A stretch of 64,000 nt of DNA from Symbiodinium microadriaticum (GCA_001939145.1 LSRX01000055.1:48179-112178); one strand, 5' to 3'. Positions 22,669 to 33,131 are shown, numbered from the stretch's first letter. The notes: generated from the letters alone by a model not told the origin. Translations and numbers: made by a program.

Positions 22669-23655
22669 TGTTAAACCCCATTTTGTTCTTCTAACATGCC
22701 CTCACGGCTGCCGCGTGTTGCTAAGATGTTTGCGGTTTCTATGTGGTTTCAAAAATGTCGTTACCTAAGGCTGTAAGGACTCGTAGTATATGGGTTTCGG
22801 GTAATATATAAAATACGCTAAATATGGGAACAGCTGTAATACGATATAAGCATCTAGTTCATTCGTCCCTCAATGTGTGCACTTGCGGATGAGGAGGGTT
22901 GGGGCTTCTTGATTACAGATTGGAAGCTTTTGGGGATGCATAGGTGCCCCACATCGTAAAACCTAAACTCTTAGCGTTAAGCCCGACACACCCGTACGAT
23001 GCCCAGGCAACTACGCGATGCTTTGGTTTAACTACTCCTAAATCCTAAGTTCTAAACCTTAAACCCTAAACTCCTAAACCCCGAATCCCTAAACTCCTAA
23101 ACCCTAAAACCCTAAGTTCTAAGCCTTCAACCGACTGCCAAACCCCTTGCTCGATTTAGGTGCCTCGGTGTCCTGGAGTTTACAGACGTCAGAAGTCGGG
23201 GTCAGGATGTAAGGGATAAAACCAGCGGCTTCCTGAGCCTTGAGAGCACCCCCGCACCCCGAACCCGAGTCCCCTGAAACCCTACATACACCCCGAAAAG
23301 GCAAAGGGGAGGAACGTTTATCTTATCTTCTCACTGATATTATGCATCTAGACCGCTTATAGAATACATGTAAAGCAGAACTCTTTATGCCCTCAACCCT
23401 AAATCTCAAATCCCTGAACCAGAGAAGCAGTGCAATATAAATCCCAAGCCCTGAGCCCTAAACCTTAAACCATTAAGCCGTAGCCCAAGACCCTAACCCT
23501 TACCCTCAAAGCCCTCATATCTTGAGGCTTTTGGGCCCAAACACCCTATTATATAAGGCTTCTGGGCTATTTTGATGCTAAGCTTAAACTTTGTAAGCTC
23601 TTAAGCTCTTTTTTTGTCTCCGCCGAGCTGTTTCGACCTCGAGCCGTCCCTGCAG

Positions 23656-23735
23656 AGCAGGCCGGCCGCGAACAGCCCCAGAGCTATGCTCCAGAGTCCA
23701 TGTCTGGTTCCTCTAAGGGCTCAAAGGATCTATAA
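23656..23735 (+). CDS. Terminal exon candidate
   Basis: Acceptor TCCCTGCAG, frame QAGREQPQSYAPESMSGSSK then GSKDL and TAA, followed at once by palindrome E. Confidence 0.42.
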
Positions 23736-23736
23736 T

Positions 23737-23843
23737 CAAAGGAAACTACAGGTGGGGAGTTTAGGGTATATAGGGCTTCTATAAGGTACATAGACCTTCT
23801 ATAAGGCTCTTAACGATAACTACCCACCTGAAAATGTCCTAGA
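23737..23843. mobile_element. Palindromic element, family E, inverse orientation
   Basis: Complement of the 20762 copy, beginning 2 nt after the stop of exon 23656-23735. Confidence 0.6.
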
Positions 23844-24213
23844 TATAAAGGGTTCTTTAGGGGCTCCTTGAAGGGTTCGTTTAAGGGTACCCTAAGGCTT
23901 TTATAAGGGTCCTACAGGAGGCAGGGGTTTAGTATACTTAGGCCCTAAAGGGGTTCCTATATATGTAGTTTGGGCTGAGTTCTCTTCTCTAAAGGGGAGC
24001 CTTACGGGTGTGGTTCCGTTAAGGAGGGCTCGTTGAAGCGATCTAGACGGGTCCTAACCCACCATGAACCTCAACCCCAAAACTTGGAAGCCTCAAATAT
24101 CTAAACCCTAAGCCCTAAACTCTAAACAAGAACTATTTTTGGAGAAGCCCCCAAATATCTAAGCCTTAAGCCCTAAACTCTGTCTAAACAAGAACTATTT
24201 GGAGAAGCTTCAG

Positions 24214-24291
24214 CTTTACATTTTCGGCGCCGGGGCCTCCGACGTTGCCGGCGCAATGCGGCCACCCGGCAGAAGAATAACCGCGTTCAGG
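24214..24291 (+). CDS. Exon candidate, donor next to palindrome A
   Basis: Acceptor AAGCTTCAG, frame LYIFGAGASDVAGAMRPPGR then RITAFR, donor GTACTA, phase 0 at both ends. The family A element begins 6 nt after the donor. Confidence 0.48.
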
Positions 24292-24297
24292 GTACTA

Positions 24298-24398
24298 CCT
24301 ATAGTCTCCATTGTAGTTCCTTTTTGGGGTTACCTTCTAGGATCTTTAATATAGATTTGGTTAAACCAGCAAAAAGGAACTACAATGGAGACTATAGG
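24298..24398. mobile_element. Palindromic element, family A, TA flanks
   Basis: Same ends as the 17806 copy, flanked by TA on both sides, as expected for a Tc1/mariner-type target. Begins 6 nt after the donor of exon 24214-24291. Confidence 0.7.
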
Positions 24399-24932
24399 TA
24401 TACTAGGGTTGAGGGTTTTGGGTTAGGGTTTAGTACAGGGTATCATATATTTGGGGGAACTATAATATCTACCGTAAGAGACTAGGGTTGAGGGTTAGGG
24501 TTAAGGTTTAGCAATTCAGGGTATTATACATTGGAGGAATTGTAATATCTACCGGAAGGGTTATAGGCGTGTGCGATCTTTTGTATTTACAGAAGTTACT
24601 GCACGGGTTCAATATTACCCTACTGTCTATGACGGGGGTTACATGAAGCGGTTTAATGCAACATCCTCAGTGAGCCTACAACCCTAAGCCCTAAACCCGT
24701 AAACCCTAAACCCTAAACCCTTAAACCCCTAAACCGTAAACCATAAGGGTAAACGGCCTTCTTGCTGACCCTGCCCGGCCCCTGTTGCTTTTGACTCCTT
24801 TTGCTGACTCGGACCTTGCCCGTTTGCCTGGTGGGCGATTTACTTTAGAGGGTTTAGGGTTTAGGGTTTAGGGGTTTAGCGTTTAGGGTTTAGCGAGGCA
24901 CAGAGACCCGCAAGAAACACGCACCAGTCCCA

Positions 24933-25164
24933 AGCCCTGGCCCTGTGCGGCTCGACACGATCAAAATCAGGGTTCCCTATTTCGAGTTCCCTACAAAAGC
25001 CACCCTAAACCCCTAAACCTTTCACCCCGTGTCTTTTTCCTAAAACCCTAACCCGTAAACCCTTAACCCCATCCCTCTACCCCTAAACCCCCAAACCTTG
25101 AACCGGAAAGGGTGAGGGGCGAAGACCAAGCCTCCACCAAGCCCTTGCGAAGCAGCAAAATTTG
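24933..25164 (+). CDS. Two exon candidates
   Basis: 24933-24974 (SQALALCGSTRSKS, acceptor GCACCAG) and 25111-25164 (VRGEDQASTKPLRSSKIC, donor GTAGTT). Frame choice in the second is uncertain. Confidence 0.3.
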
Positions 25165-25296
25165 TGGTAGTTTAGGGTTTAGAGCGGCAGACAAGCAGTA
25201 TGCTTCAGAACCTGTTTCAGGGTGTAAGGATTTATGAGGCTTTCGAGTTAGGGTGTCTAGAGTGTAGTTTCAAGGAACACCCTGACCCGCGATCAG

Positions 25297-25379
25297 TGAG
25301 GTTCTTTTCCCTTCTGCTAACAATGGGTCTGCCGTTGTCGCATGCCGCTACGAACGAGGCGGAAGAGCCTGTCAATTAG
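25297..25379 (+). CDS. Terminal exon candidate with duplicated stop region
   Basis: Acceptor CGCGATCAG, frame RFFSLLLTMGLPLSHAATNE then AEEPVN and TAG. The last 20 bases repeat immediately downstream with another stop. Confidence 0.42.
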
Positions 25380-25859
25380 GCGGAAGAGTCTGTCAATTGA
25401 AGCGTGCACCTTCCTGTTCGGATTAGAGTAAAGTGGTCGCAGTTCCCAAGTCCTTCCCTAAGCCCAAATCCTCAATCCAGATAGTTGCAAACAACCCTAC
25501 CGCTTGCATCACTCAAGTTCGTTTAAAGATAGATGCCGAGTCTGCATTCATCATGCACTCAGAGATGCCGAATGATACTTGTAGCTAGGCTTAGTACTTA
25601 TATGGTTTATGGTCAAGGGTTCCTTCAAAGGTTCGTCTAAGGGTTTTGTAAACCTTTGAAGAGGGTTTAACAAAGGATTCATGAGTTCATAAGGGTTCTA
25701 TAGGCGGAACTGGTTAACCCACCCGCAAAACCCGAAAACCCTAAACGTTCCATACCCCAAAACCCTGAATCAGGCCTGAACCATCACTTTGCAAGATTCC
25801 CTGGGCGGTAGACGCTGAACGGCTAAACCGAAGCTGTCGAAGCACTTCGCTCACCCCTC

Positions 25860-26130
25860 CCTCCTAAACCCTAAACCCTAGACTCTCAACCCTAAACCCT
25901 ACAGACCCTAAACCCTAAACCCTCTAATCCCTAAACCCTAAACTCTATAAGCCCTGGACCCTAGACCCTAAACCCTAAACCCTCTAAACCCTAACCCCTC
26001 TAAACCCTAAACCCTCTAAACCCTAAACCCTCCAAACCCTAAGCCCTAAACCCTCTAAACCCTAAACCCTCCAAACCCTAAGCCCTAAACCCTCTAAACC
26101 CTAAACCCTCCAAACCCTAAGCCCTAAACC
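25860..26130. repeat. Higher-order telomere-like array
   Basis: CCCTAAA units with CCCTCTAAA, CCCTCCAAA and CCCTAAG variants repeat in fixed order about three times (period about 48 nt) at 26005-26130. Confidence 0.8.
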
Positions 26131-26695
26131 ACAAGGCCCTGGACCTTCCCTAAACCTGTTTTAGCCGACTAGTCAACCGACTTTGTTTCGGGACTTTCGG
26201 TGCTTGGGTTTGGGCTTTAGGGTTTGGGGCTTACAGGGCTTGGGGCTTATAGGGTTTAGGGTCAGCTTTCAGCGCTTGGGGGTGTCAGGTTCGGGTTCGT
26301 ATAGCAATCAAACTGTACGTAATTCCCTTTGTCACTGATAGCTCCTCCGAATGTCCTGTCGCAAATGTACGGAGGCGGCGGCATACCCTCCCTAAACCCT
26401 ATAACCCCAAATCCTAAACCCCAAACCCTAAACCCTAAACTACCATCACATGTACAACATGTAAACCCTAGCCGAAAGCCCTCGAGGGGGGGGGGGTTGC
26501 TGTTGATGCAGCTTATAGACCCCTATACGTGTTGAAGAATTACACCCTTGCAGCCCTCTGTAGCTGTATGATCCCTTATATGATTATGACTTGTGTGTAC
26601 ACCCCTCGCCTAAGCCCTAAACCCCAAACCTATAAGCCCTAAACCCTAAACCTATAAGCCCTAAACCTTAAGCATCCCTAAGCCCTAAATCCCAG

Positions 26696-26757
26696 ATTAC
26701 CTGCAGGAGTGGGGGCACACCATCAACATCGCTGGCCTCCAGCGTACTCTGAGCCAG
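26696..26757 (+). CDS. Exon candidate upstream of the eight-exon gene
   Basis: Acceptor CTAAATCCCAG, frame YLQEWGHTINIAGLQRTLSQ, donor GTCAGG. It looks real but its phase does not match the next exon at 26961, unless that exon uses another frame (SRTLSDEWSGASRF). Confidence 0.45.
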
Positions 26758-26960
26758 GTCAGGGTTTCGACCAGGGTTTATGGCTTTGAGTTTAGGGTTC
26801 AGGGTTCAGGGTTTAGGGTTTAGGGTTTAGGGTTTATGACTTTGGGTTTAGGGTTCAGGGTTTCGAGCTCTTAGCGTTTCGGGGTTCAGGCGTTTACGAC
26901 TTCAGGCGTGATTGGTTGATGGGTTTGTTTAGGGTTCAGGGGTTTCGGGGTTTTGGTTAG

Positions 26961-28415
26961 GTTTGCCTTCGGAGTCGAACGCTGTCGGATGAATGGTCGG
27001 GGGCGTCGCGGTTTGGACTTAGAGGTTTGGCGGCTGGTGCTGCTTGAGGGCTCTATGACCCTAAGGGTCCATGTACCCAAATGGATATACTTTGGCCTTA
27101 AAGTAGTCCCCATTTGGGTACTTTGGGGCCTATGTATATCTGTTTGGCTACATGGACCCTCAGGGTGATAGAAGGGGTTTCAGGGAATGCTGGGGATGTT
27201 CTGCGTCTCTTCCAGGGCTTCCGCGGGTTCTTTGTCCAGGCTCAAGTTTAAAGTGCAGCTTGGTTTTGACATAAGGGCTCTTGGGGTTGTATGTTATGGA
27301 GGTTGTGTCTCTGTGTGTGTGAGAGAGCAGCTAAGCTTCTGGAGAAGGATTCAGTTGCCGTCTCACTGAGAAGTTGTTGCTGACAAAGTGTTGGTTGCTA
27401 AGCGCCCCCGATTTCCAATGGTGCCGGTCATGGCAATTGACAAGTAAGTGACATGAGATGACTACTGCCCAGCTGCAGGCAGCAGTCAAGCCCCAGCAGC
27501 CGTGATCGTTACTCCTGTGAGAGCTGTTGATTCTGCAGCAACGCCATGAGTTTTGATGTCTACAGTAAGTATGAGAATGCAACGGTATCAGACTGTCGAC
27601 TGTGAACTGACGTTCCCACCCTTTTACAGGAGACAGCGCGAAGCCTCGTTTCAGAGTTGAGCTTTATGAGGGGCAGTGGGTAGTCTCGCCCTGGGGAGGG
27701 GTTGGGGCAGTTTAGGGTGTAGGACGTAGGAAGTCTTGTGCACTGCAACACAGCCCGCATCCCCCACAGTTCCCAACGTCCGTCGGGCAACCCTTGCACA
27801 GACGCAATGAGCGGTGAATGCCAGCTGTTACGGATGTCAAAGCAGTCTTTAGCTGCGGGCTGTCATGGCTTAGGGTTTAGGGTTTAGGGTTTAGGGTTCA
27901 GGGTTTAGTGTTTAGGGTTCAGGGTTTAGGGTTTAGGGTTCAGGGTTTAGGGTTTAGGGCTTAGGGTTTAGGGTTTACCACCGCTGTATTTCGCCGCCAG
28001 GTGATGTCGAAGGAGTTTGTGCTCGTTTCTTTGGGCATCGACAGCGACGCGAACAAGGTGTCTTGAGTGGGGGGGGCATCATCGCTTTGGGAATCAAGAA
28101 TCAAGTTGGAGGCCTTTCAGTGGAGCTTCATCATCTCGGATTTTTGGGCGTATTCCAGTTCTTAGATCTGGTGTTGAATGTGCACACTCTGCGCACCCTA
28201 TACTACTGGTGATGATATAAATCCTGCATTACCTTAAGGACTCTAAACTAGGGGAATTATGGGTATATTCCTTATTATGGGTAGTGCAGGATTTATATCA
28301 TCAACACTACCGATGCCTTCACCGCGATAGCGTAGACCCAGCGCCAGAGCCTCGGCTGCAGGCGAAGCTGCAAGAGACGATGCAGAATTTCAACACCACT
28401 CTGCTCCCTGACTGA
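26961..28415 (+). CDS. Eight-exon gene of unknown function (5' end not found)
   Basis: Exons read by hand: 26961-27066, 27164-27245, 27371-27443, 27539-27564, 27630-27679, 27770-27813, 27972-28208 and 28331-28415, ending in TGA. All seven introns are GT-AG and every junction keeps codon phase, giving about 233 residues with no stop. Clear donors are GTAAGTGAC (27444) and GTAAGTATG (27565); a good acceptor is CCCTTTTACAG (27629). Peptide stretches include VPVMAIDNNAMSFDVYRDSA, PRFRVELYEGQW and a hydrophobic part LGFLGVFQFLDLVL near the C-terminus. Intron 1 is a family C palindrome, intron 6 is mostly telomere repeats with a TTTAG acceptor, intron 7 holds a family F palindrome. I do not recognise the protein. 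Exons 4-8 are the most secure; the first two depend on the palindrome being an intron. An upstream exon at 26696-26757 does not join in phase. Confidence 0.6.
27067..27163. mobile_element. Palindromic element, family C, acting as an intron
   Basis: Ends CCCTAAGGGTCCATGTACCC and CATGGACCCTCAGGG. The first supplies donor GTCCATG, the second acceptor CCCTCAG. The frame is kept when it is removed. Confidence 0.65.
28209..28306. mobile_element. Palindromic element, family F, copy 2 (inside an intron)
   Basis: Ends GATGATATAAATCCTGCA and the inverse TGCAGGATTTATATCATC; core shared with 7135-7243 in inverse orientation. It supplies the donor GTGATG of the last intron of the eight-exon gene. Confidence 0.65.
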
Positions 28416-28771
28416 TTTAGGAACCCTAAATCCTAAACCCTGAACCTAAACCCTGGGTTTAGGAGCTAATGGGTTTAGGGTCTATAAGTCGGTCTTTTTC
28501 CGAAGCGCTCACCTAGATAGGACTTCAATCGTTCGGGCTTATCATGGAGAGGGTCCAGGGCTTACGCATTTCCACCCGAATGCCACAGCCTAATGTAAGC
28601 CCAGGGTCGTAGACCTTAGCGACAAGGAGCCCTTAACACCAAAACCCCAGGACCCCAACACCCTAAACCCTTCAACCCTACATCTTAAACCCTAAACCCT
28701 AAAGCCCTAGACCCTAAACCCTAAACCCTAAAGCCCTAAACCCCAACACCCTAAACCTTACCACCCTGCAG

Positions 28772-28843
28772 GCATGCCCTCGTTAGTGGCGACCCTGCTC
28801 GAGGAATCGTCGGTGCGCCGAATCAGCAGGCCTTGGCCTGGGG
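28772..28843 (+). CDS. Exon candidate
   Basis: Acceptor CCACCCTGCAG, frame MPSLVATLLEESSVRRISRP, donor GTTTAGGG. Starts the long G-rich array at 28838-29060. Confidence 0.42.
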
Positions 28844-29060
28844 GTTTAGGGCTTTAGGGGTTTAGGGTTTAGGGTTTAGGGTTTAGGGGTTTAGGGTTTA
28901 GGGTTTAGGGTTTAGGGGTTTAGGGTTTAGGGTTTTAGGGTGTAGAGGGGTTTAGGGGTTTAGGGTTTAGGGTTTAGGGTTTAGGGGTTTAGGGTTTAGG
29001 GTTTAGGGGTGTAGGGGTTTAGGGGTTTAGGGGTTTAGGGCTTCAGGGTTTAAGGTTTCA
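28838..29060. repeat. TTTAGGG/TTTAGGGG array
   Basis: One of the longest G-rich arrays (about 220 nt), beginning within the donor of exon 28772-28843. Confidence 0.9.
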
Positions 29061-29399
29061 AGAGTTCCTAAACCCTAAAACCCCTCAACCATCCCAAACC
29101 CTAAATCCTAAACCCTAGGTTGCATCGATCGTAAAGTTCCAGGCCATTCTCAACACAAGCGCCTAAAACAAAAATACAGCGACAGCTTTACTCGTAAAGC
29201 ACGGGCCCGTGTTTCGTGGCACTCTCCAGAAATGAGGGCTCCGGCATGGGTTCTAGAGGGCTCGGGAAGTTTAGGGTTTTGGTGTTTTAGGACTTTACGT
29301 TTTTGGGTTGTTTGGGTTTGAGGTGTTTTAGTTTCATTCACCTTGCCATATAAGGGCTCTATAAAGTGTTTCATGCGGCTGCAGGAGACGGAACAAGTG

Positions 29400-30030
29400 C
29401 TATTCTTACGCTAGCTTGCCTAATAATTTACCGGCTATAAGTTCTCCTTCTTCCTTCCCCGGAGATGCAAGAACTAGTCTAAGAATTCCGACCTCTGTAT
29501 CGAAACAGTTTCGGCTGCAGGGTTGAGCTTCGCGTTCTCATCCGATAAACGAGCATGCAGTTCAGAATGTGGGGGGTTCCGGTGGCGAAGGTCGGTTCCG
29601 GTGGCGACTTTTTGCGAAGGTACGTTTTCACCCCGGCCGATTTCATCGCCAGCCTATCCCTAGACACGGTCACTGCTGATGTCAGCTGATTCTGTGTAGC
29701 ACCAGATGATCGAATCAGATGGGTATCCTGCAGCATATGCGCGGCACGACTTTCCACTTCCGTCTCACGATCAGCCAGCCGTTCATCCGAATACGAAGCC
29801 AGGAGCAGCAGTCACAATGACTATGCACCACCTCCGCTCACTCGTTCATTCAGAGGCAAACCCTACACCCCAATCCTCTTCACCCCCCCGCAGTGGCACA
29901 AGATTTCGCAAGGATGTGCACTCATGTATGTCTGTGTGCCGCAGAGGTAAGCCCTCGACATGTGCATGCGCCCCCTGGCTGTATGTGTCACGCTGCACAA
30001 CATGGACTGCAACAGTAACAGGTAATTTCT
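29400..30030. other. Non-repetitive stretch, coding status unclear
   Basis: About 600 bases almost free of telomere repeat. Open frames exist on both strands (29479-29757 minus, 29706-30044 plus) but I cannot choose between them. It ends at CCCTAAA units at 30032. Confidence 0.3.
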
Positions 30031-30065
30031 ACCCTAAACCCTAACCCTAGATCCTAAACCCTAAA

Positions 30066-31043
30066 CCCTAAACCCTAAATCCTAAAAACCCTAAACCCTC
30101 TCCCCTCGTCTGTTTTGCATCTCTTCTGAAGGGCCCTCGGGCCCCACCCAAGTAGCTCACAGCATCTTTCCCGAGCCAGGCTCGCTCGTCACGGTGTGAA
30201 ACCTCCAAGACACTAAACCCTAAACCCTGAAGCCTAGACTCTAAGCCCTAAACTCCAAACCCTTAAACTCTAAACTCTAAACCCTAATCCCTAAACCCTA
30301 AGCCCTTATCCCTAAACCCTAAACTTTAAACCCCTAAACCCTAAACCCTAAACTTTAAGCATCTCAGCATTCCTTAAACCGGGCGGCTTCAAGAAGCCTG
30401 GACCCCCTAGGATGAACCCAAGGAACCTGAAAGCCTCACCGCGCAGACCCGTAAAAGAGATCGAGGGTAGATTTAGGGTTTAGGGCTTAGGGGTTTAGGG
30501 GTTTAGGGTTTAGGGGTTTAGGGTGTAGGGCTCCGGGTTTCGAGTTTAGGGTGTAGAGTTTAGGGTTTATAGAAAGTGTTGAGGGCTTGGGTGCCAAAAA
30601 CGTTTTGACCGAATAAACGTTTCGACCGAACGTTTTGAGCAGGTTTTCCTTTTGGGGACCTGACTTTTTATCTGGGGCTGGCCGGTTGGGACAAGGACTT
30701 GGGACTAGGGGGCTGGGCTGGTGGGTGTGGGCTGGGCTGGTTGGGTTGGCTGGGGAGTTCTTCTTATGGGCGCCTTTTTGGGATGTATAGCATCTGCCCC
30801 TGCGGGTTTAGGGTTTAGGGGTGAGGCATACAGCAGCAAAAGCCCCACCAGGCTGAAGAAAAACACTATGCCCTGATAGGAAACCTCAGAGGCACCCAAC
30901 GATCTAGCGCTGAGAACCCTAAACCCTAAACCCTAAACCCCTAAACCCTAAACCCTAAACCCTAAACCCCTCAACCCTAAACCCTAAACCCTAAAACCCC
31001 AAACCCCTAAACCCTAAACCCTAAACCCCTAAACCCTAAACCC
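30066..31043. repeat. Segmental duplication, copy 1
   Basis: About 0.98 kb that appears identical to 33132-34109 by eye, including the membrane-anchor frame. It ends at the N gap. Confidence 0.85.
30705..30908 (-). CDS. Membrane-anchor plus proline-rich tail, duplicated copy 1
   Basis: The frame reads from an acceptor GCGCTAG near 30909 through one hydrophobic helix (QGIVFFFSLVGLLLLYASP), then a short telomere-repeat-coded stretch, then a Pro/Thr/Gln-rich tail ending TAG. The telomere-coded residues could instead be a very short intron ending CCCGCAG. An identical copy sits at 33771-33974 inside the segmental duplication. Function unknown; a single-pass membrane segment is inferred from hydrophobicity. 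Confidence 0.45.
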   Translation of the reverse strand, partial: ARSLGASEVSYQGIVFFFSLVGLLLLYASPLNPKPAGADAIHPKKAPIRRTPQPTQPAQPTPTSPAP

Positions 31044-31746
31044 NNNNNNNNNNNNNNNNNNNNNNNNNNNNNNNNNNNNNNNNNNNNNNNNNNNNNNNNN
31101 NNNNNNNNNNNNNNNNNNNNNNNNNNNNNNNNNNNNNNNNNNNNNNNNNNNNNNNNNNNNNNNNNNNNNNNNNNNNNNNNNNNNNNNNNNNNNNNNNNNN
31201 NNNNNNNNNNNNNNNNNNNNNNNNNNNNNNNNNNNNNNNNNNNNNNNNNNNNNNNNNNNNNNNNNNNNNNNNNNNNNNNNNNNNNNNNNNNNNNNNNNNN
31301 NNNNNNNNNNNNNNNNNNNNNNNNNNNNNNNNNNNNNNNNNNNNNNNNNNNNNNNNNNNNNNNNNNNNNNNNNNNNNNNNNNNNNNNNNNNNNNNNNNNN
31401 NNNNNNNNNNNNNNNNNNNNNNNNNNNNNNNNNNNNNNNNNNNNNNNNNNNNNNNNNNNNNNNNNNNNNNNNNNNNNNNNNNNNNNNNNNNNNNNNNNNN
31501 NNNNNNNNNNNNNNNNNNNNNNNNNNNNNNNNNNNNNNNNNNNNNNNNNNNNNNNNNNNNNNNNNNNNNNNNNNNNNNNNNNNNNNNNNNNNNNNNNNNN
31601 NNNNNNNNNNNNNNNNNNNNNNNNNNNNNNNNNNNNNNNNNNNNNNNNNNNNNNNNNCAAGCCGAAACCCTATGCCCCTAGGTTCTATGCTCTTCGTCTT
31701 AGGGCGTTCTCCGTCGATGCTTGAAGCCACCGCCACTGCCTGCTTC

Positions 31747-31747
<1 letters not shown>

Positions 31748-31800
<53 letters not shown>

Positions 31801-31845
31801 GCTCCTGCTGCTGCGCTCCTGCTGCTGCGCTCCTGCTGCGCTCCT
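31748..31845. repeat. GCT trinucleotide repeat
   Basis: (GCT)17 followed by GCTCCTGCT variants. Frames give poly-Cys, poly-Leu, poly-Ala or, on minus, poly-Gln/Ser, so coding is possible (CAG repeats in exons are common in some protists) but unproven. Confidence 0.85.
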
Positions 31846-32026
31846 GCCGCTTGCCCAAGATCTCCTGCCCCAAAGCAGAAAATGAATGACCTGAAAAGGG
31901 CTTCTTAAAGGACGCGTGGGTTGAGGGCAGGCTGGCTATATAGCCCAAGCCCTAACCTCTAAACCCCAAGCCCAAACTCAAGTCCCAACCCTAACTCCCA
32001 AACGGCATTGTTCTTTCGGGCTATAG

Positions 32027-32313
32027 GCAGCTGGAACGTGTCACTCTCTGATGGACAGCCTGTGTCACTCCTCGCATTTTGGACTCGTAGCTCCCTTATG
32101 GCAGCCTCGTGGGTTTTCCCTAAGGGTCCATGTACCCAGATAGTATATACTTTGGTCCGAAAGTACCTAAATAGGGACTACTTTAAGGCCATAGTATATG
32201 CTGTTTGGGTACATGGACCCTTAGGGTTTGTTTTTGGGAGACGGCAAGGGCTTTACCTCATAACTGAAACCCCAAGTCTTTCCCCCAAGCCCCAACCAAA
32301 CCTTACGCTCTAA
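32027..32313 (+). CDS. Two exons split by a 99-bp in-frame palindrome C
   Basis: Exon 32027-32125 (SWNVSLSDGQPVSLLAFWTR, then SSLMAASWVFPK) follows a CTATAG acceptor. The intron 32126-32224 starts GTCCATG and ends CCCTTAG and is almost exactly the family C element. Exon 32225-32313 reads FVFGRRQGLYLITETPSL and ends TAA. The element is 99 nt and stop-free in this frame, so it could be spliced out or translated as an insert. The 5' part and function are unknown. Confidence 0.5.
32118..32226. mobile_element. Palindromic element, family C, acting as an intron
   Basis: Perfect 20-nt ends CCCTAAGGGTCCATGTACCC / inverse. Removal of 32126-32224 joins two open exons. Confidence 0.7.
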
Positions 32314-32578
32314 GTCTTCCCCCAAACTGAGAATCATTCCGCAGCCCATTCCCAAATGAGCCGTAGCAGCCCTCATAGCATAGGACTTAAACGAGTCTTT
32401 CTTCTAGCCCGGACATCCTTCTTGCAATCTACTACCGCATTTTCGGGGTGCTGCGGGCATTCCGACAAGCCCGTCGGCGGGAACCCCTATACTATACCCT
32501 AAACCCTAAATCCTTAAACCTGAACTAAGCCCTAAACACCGAGACCCTAAACCCTAATACTAAACCCTGAACCCTGAG

Positions 32579-32641
32579 ACGAGCTAGGTCACCCTTCGAA
32601 GAACTTCTGCGACAAAATGTGGCCACTCGGCGTCTAAACAG
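32579..32641 (+). CDS. Exon candidate
   Basis: Frame RARSPFEELLRQNVATRRLN, donor GTGCTT; acceptor CCTGAG or GCTAG. Confidence 0.42.
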
Positions 32642-32743
32642 GTGCTTTTTAGGGTGCTTCAGGTGGGTTTAGGTTTCCTTTAAGGGATCCTTTTTGGGGG
32701 TACTTTCGGGGTTCCTTTAAAGGGGTACTGAAGAAGGTCCCCC

Positions 32744-33021
32744 TTACAGGTGCGTAACTGGTTTTGTTATGATGGCTGCATAGGGTTGGCAGGGTTCAGA
32801 AGGGTGCCACAAGCGTTCTGCAGGGTTGTATGAGTCATACGTAGGATTTCTCAAGAGTTCTTGCATTGGGGTTTTGCCAGGATTTGGGGCTGAGGGCCTG
32901 AACTTTAGGGTTACAGTGTATTTAGACTGTTCTGCAAAGCCCACCCCAAAGATCCTGCGAAGGGTCTTCTTAAATTCCTCCGGTGGGCACGAAGCCAATC
33001 CTAAACAGTTGCAACATAAGG
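32744..33021 (-). CDS. Terminal exon of a minus-strand gene next to palindrome C
   Basis: Open from an acceptor CCCTCAG at the end of the family C element (about 33022) to a TAA at 32744, about 92 residues. It reads like real protein: SCPPEEFKKTLRRIFGVGFA, then EQSKYTVTLKF, ending PYAAIITKPVTHL. A plus-strand frame (32826-33029) overlaps and is poorer. The acceptor lies in the element's inverted end. Family not recognised. Confidence 0.5.
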
Positions 33022-33023
33022 AA

Positions 33024-33128
33024 CCCTGAGGGTCCATGTAGCCAGATAGTATATACATAGGCCCCAAAGAACCCAAATAGGGACTACTTTAAGGCCAAAG
33101 TATATCCATTTGGGTACATGGACCCTTA
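33024..33128. mobile_element. Palindromic element, family C
   Basis: Ends CCCTGAGGGTCCATGTA / inverse; gives the acceptor for the minus-strand exon 32744-33021. Confidence 0.65.
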
Positions 33129-33131
33129 AAA

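Noticed and set aside
27187..27369. 60-codon plus frame
   Set aside because: Runs across the predicted intron 27246-27370; the alternative frame joins both neighbours in phase.
28001..28051. Exon reading VMSKEFVLVSLGIDSDANK
   Set aside because: Attractive with donor GTGTCT, but another frame is open over 237 nt here and joins in phase on both sides.
31007..31736. Open frames of over 200 codons
   Set aside because: They run through the N gap; only a few flanking codons are real sequence and these are telomere-coded.
31672..31908. Poly-Cys frame
   Set aside because: One of several frames of the GCT repeat; no splice or domain support.
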